A DNA stretch of 64,000 nt. It comes from Porpolomopsis calyptriformis (Eukaryota; Basidiomycota; Agaricomycetes; Agaricales; Hygrophoraceae). Below the pieces are notes generated by a model, which ran no database searches, had not been told where the DNA came from, and worked only from the letters and a program-made list of their open reading frames with translations. Position 1 is the stretch's first letter. Each line of letters starts with the position of its first letter. Of this stretch, positions 35,708-46,800 are shown piece by piece. Both the position numbers and the translations under genes were made by a program. The DNA lies in contig OX621176.1 of assembly GCA_951640195.1 (NCBI GenBank), forward strand, positions 1,302,001-1,366,000, given 5' to 3'.

Positions 35708-36277
35708 CTGTAAGAGTTCTTGATCTTGCAGTGCTCACAACCAGCTGGATACAACCAATATCTATTGGATATGTGTAACCCTGGTACGAGCAGTGGCAAG
35801 ATATAAAAAGAACTACCTAAATAAGGGTAAATACTGCCTATATACTGCTCTCTGGTACAAACACTAATACATAAGGACTACATCCCTAATGTACACACTG
35901 TAACAGTAATATCTGTTACAGTGACACTACTACATCTCATTCACTGATGATGTGACACTGTTATAAACTGGTTGTTGTCAAGACAGTTTTACTTCCAGGT
36001 GCTCTGTCCAAGACGATGATGATGGTCTCAAGTCCTAGTTATTGGGGTGTCTAATGAGGAATCAGACTTAAGGTCTGAGTATGACTAACTAGGTGTTTAT
36101 ATACTGACTACGCTGCTGTGGATGAGTCAGTGTTACAACAAGGGTTACACACTTGTTCGGGCGAAGTGCTAAACTGAGGATTTGAGCCGGTTCGCTAGTC
36201 TAGCACCAGAAATGACCTGAATCTGACCCAGCGACGTTATGATGAATAAGCGATAAAAATGTATTGCCTTGACAACC
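35708..36277. repeat. LTR-like remnants
   Basis: The second half (about 35,973-36,275) begins TGTTGTCAAGAC and ends CTTGACAAC, a mirrored pair of ends. Internally it shares ATTGGGGTGTYTAATGA and nearby words with the solo LTR at 45,923-46,281, so it is probably a relative. No target duplication was found. In the first half, an 11-bp inverted repeat CACTGTAACAG/CTGTTACAGTG lies at about 35,894-35,922. Confidence 0.45.
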
Positions 36278-36982
36278 CTGAGTAGTGGGCAGCAATTGAC
36301 CATTGGCCATCCCTGGAATGACAGTCTGGTGGTGGTGGGCTCTTACTTACTTTAGAGGGGCTGTTCATGGATTTGCAATCAGGGCTGCTCGAGTGAGGAC
36401 CTATCCCTGGCGTAGGGGTGGCCCGAGGCTCACCACGCATTCAGATACTGGATATTGGGATGATATTGAAAAAAGAATAACTGATTGTATTGCAATGCTA
36501 TCTATCTATCTATGAACAGGAATGATAATGTCAAAGGAAATATGCAAGGTGATTAGAAGGAGTGTATATGAAGCGCAATTAAGGAATGGTGTAGATTCGA
36601 TTCTGCCAAAATCTTCTGTCAATGTCCAATTTGACTCTGATGAAGTCTTCTGTCAATGTCCAATTGCTAGGCAAGCCCTTTTGCCATGAGGATCGTCTTC
36701 GGCCCAGGATACTGCTTCAGGTCATCTTGAAGAACCTTGTTGAAAAATCTAAATCGATTGTGAGCATAATAAGATGTATATTAAAGAGAATGCTTACTTC
36801 TTCAACCAAGATTCTTGTTCATTTTGATTGGGGCAATCCAAGGCTGCCTGCTGGCGTACTCGCAGAAGCATGTCATCCATATAGTTCCAGAACTGAGAAC
36901 TCGAGTAAACGGTTCCCTTGTCTCCACCTGTATCTCCTTGGTCTTCCGTTGCTGCTGCATCATCATCAACCTGGATTGTCAA
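36278..36982. other. Repeat-rich, no intact gene
   Basis: Short frames on both strands, a small direct repeat of TCTTCTGTCAATGTCCAATT at about 36,610-36,665, and no recognised protein. Positions after about 36,700 may be decayed 5' parts of the zinc-knuckle gene copy that follows. Confidence 0.35.
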
Positions 36983-37372
36983 GGAAGCCGTCCTTGGACC
37001 CCTGGTCCTATGAGTGCCTTATCTAGTGGTAAGCTCTCAATTCTCTCACCCTCTTCTTAGTTGCTAACTCCTTATTTCTTAGTTGAAGATTTGTTGACAT
37101 TATTGACCAACGTCAATGTCAAGATTGAGGATGAGGAGATTCCACCCAGTTTGTTGTGGAGTCCCACTAACGATTGGTTGGGCGAGGAAGCAAGAAAGAT
37201 TGTGATGAGTTTTGTCAAGGGGAAGGCTGCTGAGTTGCAGGCCTCTGGTGGAGACACCAATGGGGCAATCTATTGGGGAAATAAGTTGGCCGCATTAGAT
37301 GGTCAAGTAGTTTCGAGTTTCATAGAGTTCTTGAGGGATAGCATGGTGCAGGAGATTGCCAAGATGGACTAG
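36983..37372 (+). pseudogene. 3' part of a second zinc-knuckle gene copy
   Basis: A partial exon (KEAVLGPLVL on one frame, RPWTPGPMSALSSG-like on the other) joins through an intron to an exon ending at 37372. That exon encodes LLTNVNVKIEDEEIPPSLLW and ends LRDSMVQEIAKMD. It is a close paralogue of the gene at 37,897-38,728 but in the opposite direction. No intact 5' part with the Cys motif is visible. Confidence 0.6.
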
Positions 37373-37424
37373 TTTAAATAGTTAGTTGGACATGGACTCC
37401 CCCCTCTTGTACAAATAGTCTATG

Positions 37425-37850
37425 AGAATAAGAAATATAATAAAATTATCATTAAAGGTGACAACAATATAACCAAATAGAGTCCGTCCATGGACTGGGT
37501 AACCAGTCCATGATAAGTAGGACATGAAACACGATCATAACAGTTTGGCTTGGGATATGTGAGTGTGGATTTGGTGAGGTTGAACTCTTGTAGATGGTGG
37601 AAGGGTTTTCTGTTCATAGGGAGGATGGATCTCTTACAGTGATTGTAACAGGTGGTTACCACTACACAAAAGCATCACAATACCAAGCTCTGTCATGAAT
37701 CTGAAATTCGAGATATGAGATCGAGCGCGCTGAGGCTGTGTCATGAAATTGGCGTTCACTCTCTTAAAATTTCTCTCTTTTCTTCGTTGTTTTCTTTTCT
37801 TTCTTATGCCAATTCTTTTGGGGGGGAGGCTGTCTTTATTGGCAGCGGAA
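37425..37850. other. Centre of an inverted gene pair
   Basis: About 0.4 kb between the two convergent copies. The 3' flanks of the copies (37,373-37,425 and 37,850-37,896) are also inverted repeats of each other, with GGACATGGACTCC in both. Confidence 0.5.
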
Positions 37851-37896
37851 ACTACTTGTACAAAGGGAGGAGTCCATGTCCGACTAGCTAATTATA

Positions 37897-38728
37897 CTAG
37901 TCCGTCTTGGCAATCTCCTGCACCATACTGTCCCTCAAGAACTCTACAAAACTCGACACTACTTGACCATCTATTGCGGCCAACTTATTACCCCAGTAGA
38001 TTGCCCCATTGGTGTCACCACCAGAGGCCTGCAACTCGGCAGCCTTCCCTTCAATGAAACTCATCGCTATCTTTCTCGCTTCCTCACCCAACCAATCGTT
38101 AGTGGGACTCCATAACAAACTGGGAGGAACTTCTTCCTCCTCGATCTTGACGTTGACGTTGGTCAACAATGACGACAAATCTTCGACTAAAAAAGACAGG
38201 GAATCAGCAACTATGAAGAGAGCGAGAGAGTTAAAGGCTCACCACTAGACAAAACACTTGTTGGACCAGGGGTCCAAGGACGGAAAGGGGGGCTGGTAGC
38301 CAAGTCCTCAGGCTTAGCATCATCAAAGGGGAGGGGATACCCCCAACGGTTGGAACTCCAATCAACTTGCTCCTCCAAAGGGAGCTTGGAGGTGGGAGGA
38401 GGGGCATCATCATCCCAAGCTAAAAAGGGAAAGCCTATTATCAATAAACACAGACTAATAAAGACAAAACAAGATACATACCAAGTGGATCCTCCATCAA
38501 GCCACAAACATGCTGGATTGGCCAGCGAACATACGGACACTTTCTGACCTTATGCTTGCCACCACAAGCAAAACAAGAGAAGGAAGACCAGCAGAGGTCG
38601 GCGTCGGAAGGGATGCGCTGAAGGTAGTAATGAAACGAATCACAATCGAGAAAGACAGGAGCGGTGCGGTGCACCACTCCAGACTGCTTGAAGAATCGAA
38701 TGTAGTGGCCTTGGTGGGAAGAAGTCAT
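37897..38728 (-). CDS. TE-associated protein with a variant zinc knuckle
   Basis: Three exons close in phase: 38728-38482, 38419-38243 and 38186-37897. They give 237 residues. Residues about 50-67 contain CFACGGKHKVRKCPY, a CX2CX3HX4C knuckle, one residue shorter than the retroviral-type CX2CX4HX4C. A Trp/Pro-rich middle (WSSNRWGYPLPFDD, FRPWTPGPTSVLSSG) and a helical C terminus (WLGEEARKIAMSFIEGKAAE, VVSSFVEFLRDSMVQEIAKT) follow. A second, truncated copy faces it 0.5 kb away. I do not know the family. A nucleic-acid-binding accessory or gag-like protein of an agaric retroelement is the likeliest reading. The frame is intact, unlike its neighbours. Confidence 0.55.
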
Positions 38729-38923
38729 GATGATTGACAAGGATTGAACTGAAGCGTAGGGATACAACCCCACACCTTTTATATGCTCAGACACAAAGGG
38801 AAGACCAAAAGGAGGTTCCTCAGTCAAAGAAGAGAAACCCGATACGCCGGACAAGAGATAGAAACAATGGCGATCTCATGACTAGAAGAACAATAGGAAC
38901 CAGTCATGAGACAGCACAGCCTG

Positions 38924-38986
38924 ATACTGCGGAAGGCTATGCCCAATAGAGTTGAGTCATCAAAACAACACAGCCTTCCGCAGTAT
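38924..38986. repeat. 15-bp perfect inverted repeat
   Basis: ATACTGCGGAAGGCT at 38924-38938 and its exact reverse complement at 38972-38986, with a 33-bp loop. A third, partial copy (ACTGCGGAAGCTGACTCATA) occurs near 39,044. Confidence 0.8.
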
Positions 38987-39130
38987 GACTAAGAACAATG
39001 GCAAAACCTTAAATTGGAGGCTGTGAACAATAGAAAATGGGGTGACTGCGGAAGCTGACTCATAATGACTCCTATTTTAGAAATACTATATAAACCCTGA
39101 GGGTGAAGCGGATCATCACTTCATCCTCCT

Positions 39131-39493
39131 GTGAGATTACTTGTAGTAGCACGAACGCAATCAGAATCATCAGACTTCTTTTCCATCAGAACAAGAAAAG
39201 AGAAACACAAAACACAACTACTAAGCCAACCGTTCATGCCCATATTCCCTAAACTCTCAGCAGAGGCACGCAACGGATTTAACCCGCAGAACAACTTCTT
39301 TGTAGAAGTAAAACTTAATTCAGAAGGAATCATCACTCTATACGAAGACGTCCCTGTCAGAACCTTCTTTTACATCCTACTAGACTTATTAAGCTCCAAG
39401 GCCTGCCTTGTGATTAATGAAAAGACTTGCAACTACAGTTGTGACAGGCTGTCTCTCATGAATATCAAGCAGATTCTAGCTGGTCATGTGTAA
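39131..39493 (+). CDS. Hypothetical open frame, possibly start of a retroelement gene
   Basis: 120 residues. From the methionine at 39236 it reads MPIFPKLSAEARNGFNPQNN and later LNSEGIITLYEDVPVRTFFY. A TATA-like ACTATATAAA lies at about 39,087, upstream. I recognise no domain, and the frame ends before anything diagnostic. Confidence 0.3.
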   Translation: MRLLVVARTQSESSDFFSIRTRKEKHKTQLLSQPFMPIFPKLSAEARNGFNPQNNFFVEVKLNSEGIITLYEDVPVRTFFYILLDLLSSKACLVINEKTCNYSCDRLSLMNIKQILAGHV

Positions 39494-39540
39494 TATGGTA
39501 TATATACTGGGAACAACTGTTCTGGGTAGATCCAGAACTG

Positions 39541-39610
39541 CGACGTTTTAGTCTAGTGGTTTAGACTGTTGCCAAGAAGCGCATGTTCCCAGTGCAATTC
39601 TTAACAAGCT
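39541..39610 (+). repeat. tRNA-like sequence, possible SINE head
   Basis: TAGTCTAGTGG at 39549-39559 fits the RNA polymerase III A box. AGTGCAATTCT at 39591-39601 is near the B box consensus GGTTCRANTCC. The 42-bp spacing is right for a tRNA. The outer bases do not form an acceptor stem, so it is not a working tRNA. Confidence 0.3.
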
Positions 39611-40199
39611 CATCTTAGTATGCAGTACCTAGTATATATACAGTTGCACATTGAATGCTAGAGTTATGACCCTAGCAACCTTAACACTTTAGTACTTTTG
39701 CTGATAAGCTGTTCTAGGAAGGATAGCTACTCTCCCCCATTTTCAGCCAACCTTTGACACAAGTCAATCTCTTCTATTTGCTAGTCTCTAGCATACTTTG
39801 AGAATGGCAATGACAGTGTTAGTCTTGAAAACATGTTTAGTGTAATGAACTATGGTAAAATAGGGGCCATTCAGCCTCAGTGTCACTACAGAATTAACTT
39901 GCGTGATCCTTGCAAGCTGCGGGTGTTGTGGAAAAATAAATGTGCATGTGGAACGCCATAAGCGCGTCTCCATATGCGCTGAGTTTCTAGAATGAGCTGC
40001 GGATGATAACAAAAAGCCACGTGGGGACGGCCAGATCTAAATTAACTAATTTTCATAATGCCGCCACTTAGCACAAGACACACTTTTCTATCAGTCCATT
40101 ATTGCACAAATCAGGCTTCTAAGGACATGATGCTTCTGTCTACATTACTGTACGATACATTTTCGAGTTATCAATTGTTCTTGGTAATAAATAAATGAA
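39611..40199. other. No recognisable gene
   Basis: A 74-residue minus-strand frame at 39,788-40,012 has no features. The last 100 bp probably hold the promoter of the next gene. Confidence 0.4.
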
Positions 40200-42464
40200 A
40201 TGGTGACAGAGTTCGCCGACTACTTTCTCTCAATGGATTTCCTGGATGTCAAGATGCAAGCACTGGCTGAGGAGGGAGATGAGGCTTCTTCTTTCAATGG
40301 GATAGATGGCAACCCACCTGACTCACTGGAGCTTGAGGCACCATTGCCAACCCCAATCCTGGGAACGGCTGAGATGACATCGATGTTGCCTGCCCACGAC
40401 CTGCCCAATACAGTTGCACCCCAACCAGCAAAAGTTCAGATCATTGGCAGAATAAAGCCCCAACCAATTACAATTTCTAGGCTACAAGCAAGGTCCGAAA
40501 TGGATGTAAGCATTAAGGTCATGGATGATACAGGGTATTGACAGGACTGCAGGCCGAGCGGTACCAAAAGAGGTACATGCAATTCAATCAAGAATACAGG
40601 TGGCTATCATTCCAGATAGCAAGGGAGGCCGAGCAATTCAAGCAAACTGTAAGTTTAAGCTCTCATTAGCAGTTATAGAGGTAACTCACTGGAGCAGATT
40701 GGTGGCTTGGAGAATACTCAGCAACGGTTAATGGAAAGACTCAACCAGGTGGAGGTAGATATTAAACAGAAAGAGGAGAGTGCAGCCGAGATTGAATGGC
40801 TGAAATTGAAGGTGAGGGTGCTCTTGCAAATGCTAGATAAATCTTACACAGGTGGGAAGATTGCGAAACTCGAGAAAGTTAACACACCACAAGATGAAAT
40901 GGGGTGGGATAGATGGCGGGAAGTAACACCCTTGCTACAAATATATGAGGAAGATGAAGCAGGGAGCTGAGCTGATGTAATAGTTGATGCGGAACGAGTT
41001 AACAAGGGTAAAGGTCGAGTGGACATAGAAGAGGGAGAATCGGAAGTCGAAGATGAGTTACAGGTTGAAGCTGAGTTGGGCATCGAAGCTGAGATGGGAG
41101 TTGAAGATGAGTCAGAAGCTGAAGAAGACAGGCCAGAAGTCGATGCAGACGATGACGATGATGATGACGAAGAGCGTCAACCTCTGGTATGTTTGTCCCT
41201 TGGCAAGCAACGAAAAATTTCTCAGCCAATGGGAGGCAGTGGGCCTCCTTTGAAAATGCGAACTCAAATACCCAACAATCATGAACTGGAAGAGTTATCC
41301 GAGCATTCATCATCATCTCCAGTCGGAGAGGGAAATCTCGGCGTCAGCCAAATGTTTCGTCTAATGATGGATGAGATAAATGAGATACGGGAACTGATGG
41401 AGGGAAAGAAAATATCCAAGCCAAGTACTGAACACTCGAAGCGGCGGGGACGTTTCAAAGATGCGCGAATAGTAGGTGCTCGTGCTCCAGACAGGACCAG
41501 GTTATTGGTGAGAACAATGAGGTTTCAGCTATTATTTTTAGACTGAGATGCAATAGAAACGGATATGGACTACAATGAATGAGTGTCTGGGAATTCGGCG
41601 CAATGCCGACATTAAAAACAACACGGGAGCATCCCAGATGGACATTGAGGCATTTGAAGATGGTCTCGGACCGCAACCTCACATGAAACCAATGAGGGTA
41701 GACTGGAGCATGGGATCGACGTCTAAATGGAACCAGTCACTTTTCAGTGACTTTCTCAAGTATTTCCTGGATGTTGTGAGGAATGACACCCCCCCACTCA
41801 AGGCAACAACGTCAGAAATCAAGGTGATGTTTTACAACCACCTAGATCACCTTAGACGGCTCATAAATCAATCCAAGGCTCGTGGCGACGAAGATGAAGA
41901 GGCAGTAGGCGCACAGCTCAAAGCCAACTCCCGAATGTTTCATATGAGGGCAAGGCAAAGAACTCAGCGAAAGCATGTGAGTAGGGAATTAACATCCGTG
42001 ATCCATTCTTGATTAATCTGTGAATGTAGCTATTTAACACCAGACGCGAGATAGCATTGACTAACGCGGAAGGAGGCAACGAGGGATGGAACTTCATGTT
42101 CGCACTGGTTGATACGCTTGGCATCAGTGGGATGAGCTCAGATGAAAGCGAGGTCGATGAAGATGACAGGAGGCAATGCTATCATGTTAAAAGATGAACA
42201 TGGAGATCGAAGAACTTGGAAAAATATTTGCGACAGATAGACAAGGACCACAACGGCACCAATGCATATGGAAACACTCGGGCTAGAACATCCCCCTGAG
42301 TACGAAAGAGGCCGGCATATAATGACAGCGCAGGTGAAGCGATTCGTGGGCTTCCACAGAATTTCTACAATCCCAACTGGTTTCGAAAGCTAAGCGTATG
42401 GGAAAAGGAGGACCTTGATCCTGCATCTGACATGGAAATGATGGATATGGAATGGGATAATTAG
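40200..42464 (+). pseudogene. Decayed agaricomycete TE-type protein, unknown function
   Basis: Pieces in order: MVTEFADYFLSMDFLDVKMQ (40200), a helical segment with MENTQQRLMERLNQVEVDIK (40707), a strongly acidic block (41019-41190) and FDTRREIALT-like sequence (about 42,035). The C-terminal half reads LGISGMSSDESEVDEDDRRQ, then TWRSKNLEKYLRQID, NAYGNTRAR and GLPQNFYNPNWFRKL. The phrase GMSSDESE followed by WRS and GLPQNFYxPxW recurs in a large agaricomycete family of unknown function scattered among transposons. TGA stops near 42,195 and 42,297 break the conserved half, so it is a pseudogene. Several introns are needed and I did not resolve all. Confidence 0.5.
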
Positions 42465-42599
42465 GGATTGGGAGGGTTGGAGTTGGGTAGAATATACCAT
42501 GCGAGTCGTCGCTGTAGCCCAACAAATTCGACAATCGCAGTAGCACAATGGAATTGGATTGTGCGGTAGCTAGCAGAACTTTATCCCAATGGAATCGAG

Positions 42600-42955
42600 C
42601 AGCCCAATGGTGATTGATCGACGATCAACATCCATAGCCAGGGGATGAGTGAAGAGATCAACATTCATGGTAGCCCAGTGGATGTGGTTTGGGTGAGTTG
42701 AGAAGATCAACATCCCTGGTAGCCTAGTGGATGTAGTTGGGGTGAGAGTCAAGGAGATCGACATCCACGGTAGCCCAGTGGATGTGGTTTTGGGTGAGTT
42801 GAGAAGATCAACATCCCTGGTAGCCCAGTGGATGTAGTTGGGGTGAGAGTCAAGGAGATTGACATCCACAGTAGCCCAGTGGATGTGGTTTGGGCGAGAG
42901 TCAAGAAGATCGACATCCATGGTAGCCCAGTGGATGTGGTTTGAAAGAGTTCGGA
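42600..42955. repeat. 50-bp minisatellite in 100-bp dimers
   Basis: Six or more units carry GTAGCCCAGTGGATGTGGTT, near 42,672, 42,720, 42,771, 42,820, 42,871 and 42,921. Two subtypes alternate, one with GAGAAGATCAACATCC and one with CAAGGAGATCGACATCC. Confidence 0.85.
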
Positions 42956-43079
42956 CTTGAAAACTTTCAGTGGGGAACAAATATTGCTAAATAACAAATA
43001 TTACCAAACACCCGTGCCACTTCGGGCTTAACATTGGACCTTTAATTTGAACTTTCAGCTTTCCCTTACTCGTCTACCT

Positions 43080-43800
43080 TGGGCTACCAGGTATGATGCC
43101 ACTGTACCTTAGGTTACCAGGTATAGCGCCTCCCCAGCCCAGCCCAGGGATGGCATCTCCTCTCACGCTGGAGTTTCCCCACGCTGTCCCTTCTAACACC
43201 AACTCATACCATACAGCGCCGCACGCGAACCACCTCACCATACATTGGGTTACCATGTACACTCGCTCTCTACTATTCTTACAAGAATTTTTGTTCCCAT
43301 TCCGCTCGGTCACCACGGCTCTCAGCTCCACTACTTGGTTCAATCCGCTGGGTTTTCCGCGGATCGTAACAATCCTTGCCACCTCATTTTCAGCCCTCGC
43401 TTAACCCTTCGCTTCTCAATCCACTGGGTTTACCATGGATTGTAACCAGGTGCTTGCCACACCTCGTTCTCAGCTCCTCGCCACCACTACTTCACTCTCA
43501 ACCCCTGGTCCAATTCTCATTTTCAGCCCCTCGCTTAGCCCTTCGCTTCTCAATCCGCTGGGTTTACTGTGGATTGCAACCGGGTGCTTGCTACACCTCG
43601 TTCTCAGTTCCTTGCTACCTCTTCACCTGCCACTTCACTCTCAGCCCCTGGTTCAATCTGCTGGGTTTACTGTGGATCATTTCAGCCCCTCGCTCTCAGC
43701 TTCTTGCTGCCCACTTGCTTGGTCCAATCCGCTGAGTTCATTGCAGGTCTTCATGCGCTCTGTGTAGCTTCTCTGTGCATTGTGTTAACGTGCATCACCA
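43080..43800. repeat. Degenerate repeats upstream of the CACTA gene
   Basis: CAATCCRCTGGGTTTAC or close copies recur near 43,340, 43,420, 43,550, 43,655 and 43,725. CTCGTTCTCAG and CCCTTCGCTTCTC lie between them, giving a period near 100-130 bp. A short pair GGYTACCAGGTAT at about 43,083 and 43,113 precedes it. Open frames across it are a by-product of the repeat. Confidence 0.65.
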
Positions 43801-43863
43801 TTTACGAACCCCTCTTCATATTAATGCGCACCACTTCCATCATACACATCTCCTGCTTCAAAA

Positions 43864-46800
43864 ATGCCCTCTTGCCATTGTATTTCATATAATTGCAGTG
43901 GCAAAGACATCGACATCTGCATGCTTAAGGCACATCTTATCAGCGATAAAGCCCAAGCCACCCGTAAAGCCAGGCAGAAAGCCTCAGATGTCGTCAATAC
44001 TTATGTTGAGGACATTGGGAGTTTACTATCGGGATTAACCCTTCACAATGAAGTGTTCAGCGATCCTGAATTGCCCAGCCCACACCAGTCATCATCAAAA
44101 CCTCAGACGCGTCGAGAAGCACGAGTCGACCACCAGTTTACTGAGCTTGAAGCCATCGATACACAGGTCAAAGCCTTATCACAGGACACCTCTTGAAAGA
44201 TCCATTCCCTACGAACGCTGTCCAGTGATAGCATTGAAACATTTCCCCTTCATGACATTCATGATCAATGTCGCACCTTCAAATCCAATCTCGCTCACAT
44301 CAAAGCCATTGACCCTTCGGTGAAGGCTTTCAAAGAAAACATTCAAGAAGAACTTCAGGAAATCGAGGAAGCACTTGAGACAGCGCGCAAGGAATGGAAA
44401 TCTCTCCCAAGGCCCACAAATCGTGGAGGTATTTATTATGACACGAGTAAGTATAATGTCATCAAGGCTGAATCCACAAGTACTGATCCGCATTATAGGC
44501 CATCATTTTTCCTCGCTACTTAGAAATGCCGATCCCATCATACAAGTCATTCTCTTCATGGTAGTCGCATGCCAGGTTATCTTGCATGTTCTGTGGCGAG
44601 GCTGTAGTTTTATCTTGGGCGTGACAAAGTGGGCCCTGGAGCTAGCATTCAAGCAAACTGGCATAGCCAAACTCTCCCCAAAGTAACAGAAACTCCTCAA
44701 CAACTTCCCTGCCAATTCCCGAGCCGGGCTCAATAAATTCAACCTGGACAGGCAGTCAATAGTGTATGTGGTTTGTCCAAAGTGTAGCCAGACCTATGCT
44801 CCAATGTTCCGCAATAGCGATCGCATTGCGCTCTGGCCAGAGAGTTGCACTTATCAAAAGCGCATGAAAAGTCCACGCTGTAAGGAGCAGCTGCTTAGGA
44901 TAAGAACGTCCAGGAAGGGAAGGGTTCACATACCCATCAAACCATTTGTTTACTTCAACCTCAAGGATTGGGTTTCGGGATTGCTAGCTCAACTGGGTAT
45001 TGAGGACATCATGGATGAGGCTTGGAGACGTGTGGATGATCAAAATGTGGATGGAGTAATGTCAGATATTTTTCATGGTGAACTCCTTCGCACTTTTCAC
45101 AGTCCTATGAAGGGCCAGGATGTAACCTTGTTCAAGGATGGTGGCAATGAAGGTCGCTACACTTTCAGTCTTTGCATCGATTTCTTCAATCCTTATACTA
45201 TGAAACAGTCTGGCAAGAAGAACTCGATTGGTCTCATGTCCCTCATGTGTCTGAACCTCCCGCCCAACCTACAGTACAAGCCTGAGAATATGTACCTGGC
45301 TGGTATTATCCCTGGGCCTCAAGAACCACGACTCGATGAAATCAATCATTATCTACATCCACTTATCACTGATCTCTGTGACTCTTGGGAGCAAGGTTTT
45401 AATTTTTCTCGCACCTATAAATTTGCCACTGGATGAAAGGTCATTTGCGCTCTTGTTGCACTAGTATGCGACCTTCCTGGTGCCCGCAAGGCTGCATGCT
45501 TTGCTGCAACATCTCATGAACATTTTTGCTCGATCTGTCATTGTCGCCGGCATAAGGAAGGATATGGCAACACTGACCTTTCATCCTGGAAGAGATGTAC
45601 CAATGATGAATGCCGCGCCTTTGCGGAAGCTTTCAAAGGTGCTGAGATGGAACAGATGGCACAATCTCATCTCGACCTCAGTGGCCTTCATTGGTCTGAG
45701 CTCCTGTGACTGCCTTATTTTGACCCCGCACATTTCATCGTTGTGGATCCCATGCATAATCTTTTCCTAGGTCTGCTCAAGACACATATGACCCAGATCC
45801 TCGGTATCGACTCCGACCATAAATCACATCCAGAAGCACCCACTTTCAAAGTCGATTTATCAGATCCATTAGCATCCATGACAATCAAAGAAGCGAAATG
45901 CGTTTGCAATTTACAGAGGTGGTGTTAGATGGCAGTCTAGGGTTGATCGCAAGGTTTTACTTCAGGCTCTGGGTGTAGGGTTTTAAAGGGTTGGAAGACT
46001 ACTGATTGGGGTGTTAATGAAAGAAACAGACTTATCCTAAGTCTATCTACTGCTAGCTTTATATACTAGCCAAGTATGAGTCATGCTGACTATGTGTGAG
46101 TCGTAATGACTATGGATGAGTCATGTAGATAGGGAGAGTGATAGTAGACTAAATATAGATATGGCTTGGTCACCTTCTATTACTAAGCGGAGCTTGGGTG
46201 GCTAAGCGGTTATTGATGTAAACTGTCTGATGTAAATAGAGATAGACGAGCAAAGGAAAAAGAAAAAATATATCTCTGACAGGTGGCTCCAAGCTCCTCT
46301 TACTGACCAGCTCCGAACTTCCCAGCAGGCAGTTGTAAAGAGATTTGAACGCTGCCTGAAACGTTCCTTACAATTTGTTTGTTGTGAACTCATTGGGATT
46401 TCGCAAGAAACCTCACGCTCAATGCCAATCAAGACCTTAGTCAAGAATTTACTTGACTGGGTAAGTTTTTGATTTCTTCTGCGATTATTCAAAGGCCACT
46501 GCTCATTTCCCTCATTTCCAGAGAGAAGCACAATCTGAAACCCGAGATATTGCGGTGTCAACATCTACGGAAGCTGGTCGTGTTCTAATGAGGGGAGATA
46601 TTGAAGAAATCTGGCATGATATCTGAAGTATGATCACTCCATCTTGGTTTCCATCTGTGCCTGCGGACTTGGGCTCCCCAAGTCATGGGAAATTGAAGGC
46701 TGATCAATGGCATGTTGTTGGGACGACCTACATTCCTGCGTTGTTGGTGCGATTGTGGGCAATATCACCTAATGCGGATGAGAGATCGACGAGATGTAAG

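Noticed and set aside
38924..38986. The 15-bp inverted repeat as a rho-independent-type terminator or MITE
   Set aside because: Nuclear fungal genes do not use such terminators. The unit is too short and lacks a target duplication for a MITE.
43093..43892. Several overlapping plus-strand frames of about 100 residues with recurring WVYCGL-type phrases
   Set aside because: The phrases come from the DNA repeat in three frames. No frame is preferred.
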